A DNA stretch of 9,054 nucleotides from an uncultured Collinsella sp. (GTDB lineage Bacteria > Actinomycetota > Coriobacteriia > Coriobacteriales > Coriobacteriaceae): NCBI GenBank assembly GCA_902496115.1, contig CABUZK010000056.1:1-9054 (forward strand), read 5' to 3'. The notes beneath the pieces are model-generated. The model worked only from the letters and a program-made list of their open reading frames with translations. It did not search any database and was not told the origin of the DNA. Below, piece by piece: positions 6,644 through 9,054 of the stretch. The translations under genes were made by a program, and so were the position numbers. Position 1 is the first letter of the stretch; each line of letters opens with the position of its first letter.

Positions 6644-6680
6644 CCTCCGCAGAAGTCACCGACAGCAGAGGGAGTTTGTG

Positions 6681-7304
6681 ATGAAGGTTCTTTTGGTCAA
6701 TGGCAGTCCCAAGGCAAACGGCAATACCGCCCGCGCACTCGCCGAGGTCGCCGAGCAACTCAACGCCGAGGGCATCGATACCGAGGTGTTCCAGCTGGGC
6801 GCCAAGCCCATTCGCGACTGCATCGGTTGCGGCCAGTGCGGCAATCTTGGCGGTCGCTGTACCTTTGACGACGACGTGGTGAACGAGCTGATCGCTGCCG
6901 CCGAGCAGGCAGATGGTTTTGTCTTTGGCTCACCCGTCTACTATGCGCACCCCAGCGGACGCATCCTTTCGGCCCTCGATCGCGCCTTCTATGCAGGCGG
7001 GCATGCCTTTGAGCACAAACCCGGCGCCGCGGTCGCCGTCGCCCGTCGCGGCGGCACCTCGACCACCTTCGATGTGCTCAACAAGTACTTCACCATTAAG
7101 CAAATGCCCGTAGTTGCCTCCACCTACTGGAACAACGTGTTTGGCCGCGTGCCCGGCGACGCCGATGGGGATGCCGAGGGCCTTGCCACCATGCGAAACA
7201 TCGGCAAGAACATGGCCTGGCTCCTGCGCTGCATCGAGGCAGGTCAGGCCGCCGGTATCAACGCGCCCGAAGCCGATCGCGCAACGACCAACTTCATTCG
7301 ATAG
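6681..7304 (+). CDS. Iron-sulfur-flavoprotein-like NADPH-dependent FMN reductase
   Basis: A 207-residue flavodoxin-fold protein of the NADPH-dependent FMN reductase family. It starts with strand 1 and the FMN phosphate loop (VLLVNGSPKANGNT, residues 3-16) and carries GSPVYYAHPSG (83-93), the second FMN-contacting loop. Cys47, Cys50, Cys53 and Cys60 form CX2CX2CX6C, within the compact spacing (CX2CX2CX4-7C) that binds a 4Fe-4S cluster in archaeal and bacterial iron-sulfur flavoproteins. A cytosolic electron-transfer or quinone/flavin reductase role is likely; the partner is unknown. The ATG at 6681 has GGGAG 7 nt upstream. The frame is open back to 6237, but that upstream part has no ribosome site and no family likeness. 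It is followed after 12 nt by the ArsC-like gene, so the two are probably co-transcribed. Confidence 0.88.
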   Translation: MKVLLVNGSPKANGNTARALAEVAEQLNAEGIDTEVFQLGAKPIRDCIGCGQCGNLGGRCTFDDDVVNELIAAAEQADGFVFGSPVYYAHPSGRILSALDRAFYAGGHAFEHKPGAAVAVARRGGTSTTFDVLNKYFTIKQMPVVASTYWNNVFGRVPGDADGDAEGLATMRNIGKNMAWLLRCIEAGQAAGINAPEADRATTNFIR

Positions 7305-7316
7305 AGCGGCGGGGCC

Positions 7317-7658
7317 ATGAATATTCAAATCTTCGGGACTAAGAAGTCGTTCGACACCAAGAAAGCGCAGCGTTTCTTCAAAGAACGCCGCATTAAGGTG
7401 CAGTTTATTGACCTTAAGGAAAAGGAGATGAGCAAAGGCGAGCTCACGAGCGTGATGCAGGCGGTCGGCGGCATCGACAAGCTACTCAACCCCAAAGCCA
7501 AGGACGAGGAGACGCTCGCGCTCATCCAGCACCTCACCCCCAGCCAGCGCTTTGACAAGCTGCTCGAGAACCAGCAGGTTCTCGCCGAACCCATCGTGCG
7601 CAACGGTAAAAAGGCCACCGTCGGTTATTGCCCCGATGTATGGGGAGCCTGGGAGTAG
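7317..7658 (+). CDS. ArsC/Spx-fold protein lacking the catalytic cysteine
   Basis: A 113-residue thioredoxin-fold protein of the arsenate reductase (ArsC/Spx/YffB) family. It opens with MNIQIFGTKKSFDTKKAQRF and ends with PIVRNGKKATVGYCPDVW, both typical of a subgroup annotated as arsenate reductase-like or glutaredoxin-like in gut bacteria. In that subgroup, as I recall it, the early motif reads KKCxDTKKA; here the codon is TCG, giving Ser11, and the CxxC partner is Thr14. The only cysteine is Cys105 near the C-terminus. Arsenate reduction by the usual thiol route is therefore unlikely, and a regulatory or binding role, or glutathione-independent chemistry through Cys105, is possible. The gene starts 12 nt after the flavoprotein stop with only a weak GCGGGG ribosome site, suggesting coupling to it. 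Confidence 0.85.
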   Translation: MNIQIFGTKKSFDTKKAQRFFKERRIKVQFIDLKEKEMSKGELTSVMQAVGGIDKLLNPKAKDEETLALIQHLTPSQRFDKLLENQQVLAEPIVRNGKKATVGYCPDVWGAWE

Positions 7659-7659
7659 C

Positions 7660-7689
7660 TTGTGTTATTTGCCGGCGCGTGGGTATAAG
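7660..7689 (+). promoter_or_regulatory. Possible promoter of the COG0523 GTPase gene
   Basis: TTGTGT (7660-7665) and TATAAG (7684-7689) are 18 nt apart and lie just after the ArsC-like stop at 7658, 55 nt before the ATG at 7745. No terminator separates the two genes, so read-through from upstream is also possible. I saw no convincing palindromic Zur-like operator here. Confidence 0.35.
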
Positions 7690-7733
7690 AGCAGGCGTTT
7701 GGCATAAGATTCAACTGTAAGCCATGTCTAACA

Positions 7734-7740
7734 AAGGAGG
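7734..7740 (+). promoter_or_regulatory. Ribosome binding site that decides the start at 7745
   Basis: AAGGAGG lies 4 nt before the ATG at 7745. An in-frame ATG at 7724 would add seven residues, but it precedes this site and has no Shine-Dalgarno of its own. Confidence 0.8.
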
Positions 7741-7744
7741 GCAC

Positions 7745-8875
7745 ATGCCCAACAAACCCGTGAAGATCATCATGCTTACCGGATACCTCGGTGCCGGCAA
7801 GACCACGCTGCTCAACCACATCCTCGCTAACGACGGCGGCATCCGCGCCGCCGTGATCGTCAACGATATCGGCGAGATCAACGTCGACGCCAGCCTTATC
7901 GCCGACGGCGGCCTTTCCGAGACCGATGACCTCATCCCGCTCACCAACGGCTGCATCTGCTGCACGCTTTCGGATGACCTGGCCAACCAGCTGCAGGGCA
8001 TCGCCGATTCGGGCAACTTCGACTACATCATCATCGAGGCATCGGGTATTTGCGAGCCCATCCCCATCGCCTACACCATCTCGAGCTTCTGCGACGAGGC
8101 CAAGGTGGGCGGCGAGCCCAAGCTCGCGCTCGACAACATCGTGGCTGTGGTCGACTGCGCCCGCATGTACGACGAGTTCAACGGCGGTCGCGACCTGCTG
8201 GCAGAGGATATCGACGAGGACGACATCGAGAGCCTGCTCATCCAGCAGATCGAGTTCTGCTCCACGCTGATCCTCAACAAGACCGATACCGTGACCCCTG
8301 AGCAGATTGCCGAGCTCAAGGCCATCGTGCGCAGCCTGCAGAAAGACGCCGTGATCGTCGAGGCCCAAAACGGCGAGGTCCCCATGGAGGAGCTGCTCGA
8401 TACCGGCCGCTTCGACTTTATGCGCGCCTACAACTCCGCCGCTTGGATCGAGGCCATGGAGCATCCCGAGGAGCACGACGACCCCGAGGTGCTCGAGTAC
8501 GACATCGAGACCTTTGTGTACTCGCGCCGTAAGCCGTTTGACCTGCAGAAGTTCACCGATTTTGTTGAGCAGGAGTGGCCCGACGAGGTCATTCGCGTCA
8601 AGGGCCCGTTGTGGCAGACCGGCGATCCGGACATGTGCTACATGTTTGAGCAGGCCGGCCACCAGATGCGCCTGATGGAGAACGGCCTGTTCGTTGACTC
8701 GGCGCCCGAGGGCGAGAAGCAGAAGATCATCGACGAGAACCCCGAGATCATGCAGATTTGGGACGACGAGACGGGTGACCGCATGACGAGCCTGTGCATC
8801 ATCGGCCGTCACATGGACAAGGATGCACTCATCGCCTCCCTCGATGCCTGCCTGACCGACTGGCACCGCGCCTAG
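7745..8875 (+). CDS. COG0523/CobW-family GTP-binding metallochaperone
   Basis: A 376-residue G3E-family P-loop GTPase. Walker A is GYLGAGKTT (13-21), the family metal motif CxCC appears as GCICC (69-73), EASGICEP (98-105) follows the Walker B strand, and NKTD (178-181) gives guanine specificity. A linker rich in Glu, Asp and two His (239-247) leads to the CobW C-terminal domain (about 250-370). Such proteins use GTP hydrolysis to hand zinc, cobalt or other metals to client enzymes; which metal or client cannot be told here. There is no long His-rich tail, and no cobalamin, nitrile hydratase or urease gene lies nearby. The start at 7745 is set by AAGGAGG. The gene is likely monocistronic or the end of a read-through unit, closed by the terminator at 8915-8955. 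Confidence 0.92.
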   Translation: MPNKPVKIIMLTGYLGAGKTTLLNHILANDGGIRAAVIVNDIGEINVDASLIADGGLSETDDLIPLTNGCICCTLSDDLANQLQGIADSGNFDYIIIEASGICEPIPIAYTISSFCDEAKVGGEPKLALDNIVAVVDCARMYDEFNGGRDLLAEDIDEDDIESLLIQQIEFCSTLILNKTDTVTPEQIAELKAIVRSLQKDAVIVEAQNGEVPMEELLDTGRFDFMRAYNSAAWIEAMEHPEEHDDPEVLEYDIETFVYSRRKPFDLQKFTDFVEQEWPDEVIRVKGPLWQTGDPDMCYMFEQAGHQMRLMENGLFVDSAPEGEKQKIIDENPEIMQIWDDETGDRMTSLCIIGRHMDKDALIASLDACLTDWHRA

Positions 8876-8914
8876 GTTTATCCAAGCGGGCATTTTTCCG
8901 CCTACGTAACCGCC

Positions 8915-8955
8915 AAACCACCACGAAGGTGCCTGTCCCCTTCGTGGTGGTTTTT
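8915..8955 (+). terminator. Strong intrinsic terminator after the COG0523 gene
   Basis: A perfect 15-bp stem, AAACCACCACGAAGG (8915-8929) with its reverse complement at 8939-8953, encloses a 9-nt loop and ends in a run of five T (8951-8955). It lies 40 nt after the stop at 8875. The top of the hairpin contains GGTGCCTGTCCCC, that is GGGGACAGGCACC on the other strand, which reminds me of cores seen in repetitive extragenic elements. A smaller imperfect hairpin (GCGG at 8886-8889 with CCGC at 8898-8901) precedes it. Confidence 0.88.
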
Positions 8956-8976
8956 CGTTCTGAGCCAAGGAGATTC

Positions 8977-9054
8977 ATGTTCAATATCGTGCTGTATGCG
9001 CCCGAGATTCCGGCCAATACGGGCAATATCGGCCGCACCTGCGTGGTCACCGGC
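8977..9054 (+). CDS. trmL: tRNA (cytidine/uridine-34)-2'-O-methyltransferase, N-terminus (partial)
   Basis: The first 26 codons are visible: MFNIVLYAPEIPANTGNIGR followed by TCVVTG. This is the conserved opening of the SPOUT-class enzyme TrmL (YibK), in which the Pro-Glu-Ile-Pro-x-Asn-Thr-Gly-Asn segment is nearly invariant. TrmL methylates the 2'-O of the wobble nucleotide in certain leucine tRNAs using S-adenosylmethionine. AAGGAG (8967-8972) lies 4 nt before the ATG. The gene begins about 20 nt after the intrinsic terminator upstream, so its transcription start is unclear. The rest is outside the window. Confidence 0.88.
   Translation, partial: MFNIVLYAPEIPANTGNIGRTCVVTG

Noticed and set aside
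6237..6680. Long upstream extension of the flavoprotein frame
   Set aside because: No ribosome site, no family likeness, and it overlaps the minus-strand membrane gene. The flavodoxin fold starts exactly at the ATG at 6681.
7625..8968. Long minus-strand frame (447 codons) opposite the COG0523 gene
   Set aside because: It mirrors a clear GTPase gene on the plus strand and arises from GC-rich codon bias. Its translation has no recognisable motif and spans the terminator.
1..9054. tRNA, rRNA, CRISPR array or complete insertion sequence
   Set aside because: No cloverleaf, rRNA-like stretch, spaced direct repeats or complete transposase was found on either strand by eye.

Overview
The window looks like chromosomal DNA from a GC-rich bacterium. 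Strong Shine-Dalgarno sites (AAGGAGG), GC-rich codon use, and the mix of genes (multidomain GGDEF/EAL proteins, a patatin-like hydrolase, a Cys-motif flavoprotein, a COG0523 GTPase) fit a gut Coriobacteriia such as Collinsella. That assignment is inference from style and gene content; no marker gene in the window proves it.

Layout, left to right. (1) The last 22 codons of a plus-strand gene (2-70), probably thiE, meet a minus-strand patatin-like phospholipase (171-1040). A perfect 16-bp inverted repeat lies between the two convergent ends. (2) After a divergent intergenic region come two plus-strand, clearly paralogous cyclic-di-GMP proteins. The first (1365-4082) is a 905-residue hybrid with the order GGDEF, PAS, degenerate GGDEF, degenerate GGDEF, EAL. 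The second (4210-5739) is a 509-residue protein with only the first three of those modules. Their N-terminal GGDEF domains keep the catalytic motif and lack the RxxD inhibitory site, and the EAL domain keeps its catalytic residues. The pair could therefore make and break down c-di-GMP at one locus. (3) Roughly 5740-6665 is a patchwork, partly AT-richer. It holds a GC-rich hairpin, a minus-strand small membrane protein resembling DUF3784, a doubtful 66-codon ORF, and a minus-strand helix-turn-helix-like remnant. This is the likeliest place in the window for past insertion or gene loss. (4) A plus-strand pair follows: an iron-sulfur-flavoprotein-like FMN reductase (6681-7304) and, 12 nt later, an ArsC/Spx-fold protein (7317-7658) whose catalytic cysteine position is serine. 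(5) Next is a COG0523/CobW-family metal-chaperone GTPase (7745-8875), closed by a strong intrinsic terminator. The first 26 codons of a TrmL-type tRNA 2'-O-methyltransferase (8977 onward) run off the right edge, starting only about 20 nt after the terminator.

The most interesting part is the c-di-GMP pair, because of its unusual internal PAS placement, three GGDEF-type domains in one chain, and modular truncation between tandem paralogs. Next is the cysteine-less ArsC-like protein beside a redox flavoprotein. No RNA gene, CRISPR array or complete insertion sequence was seen.
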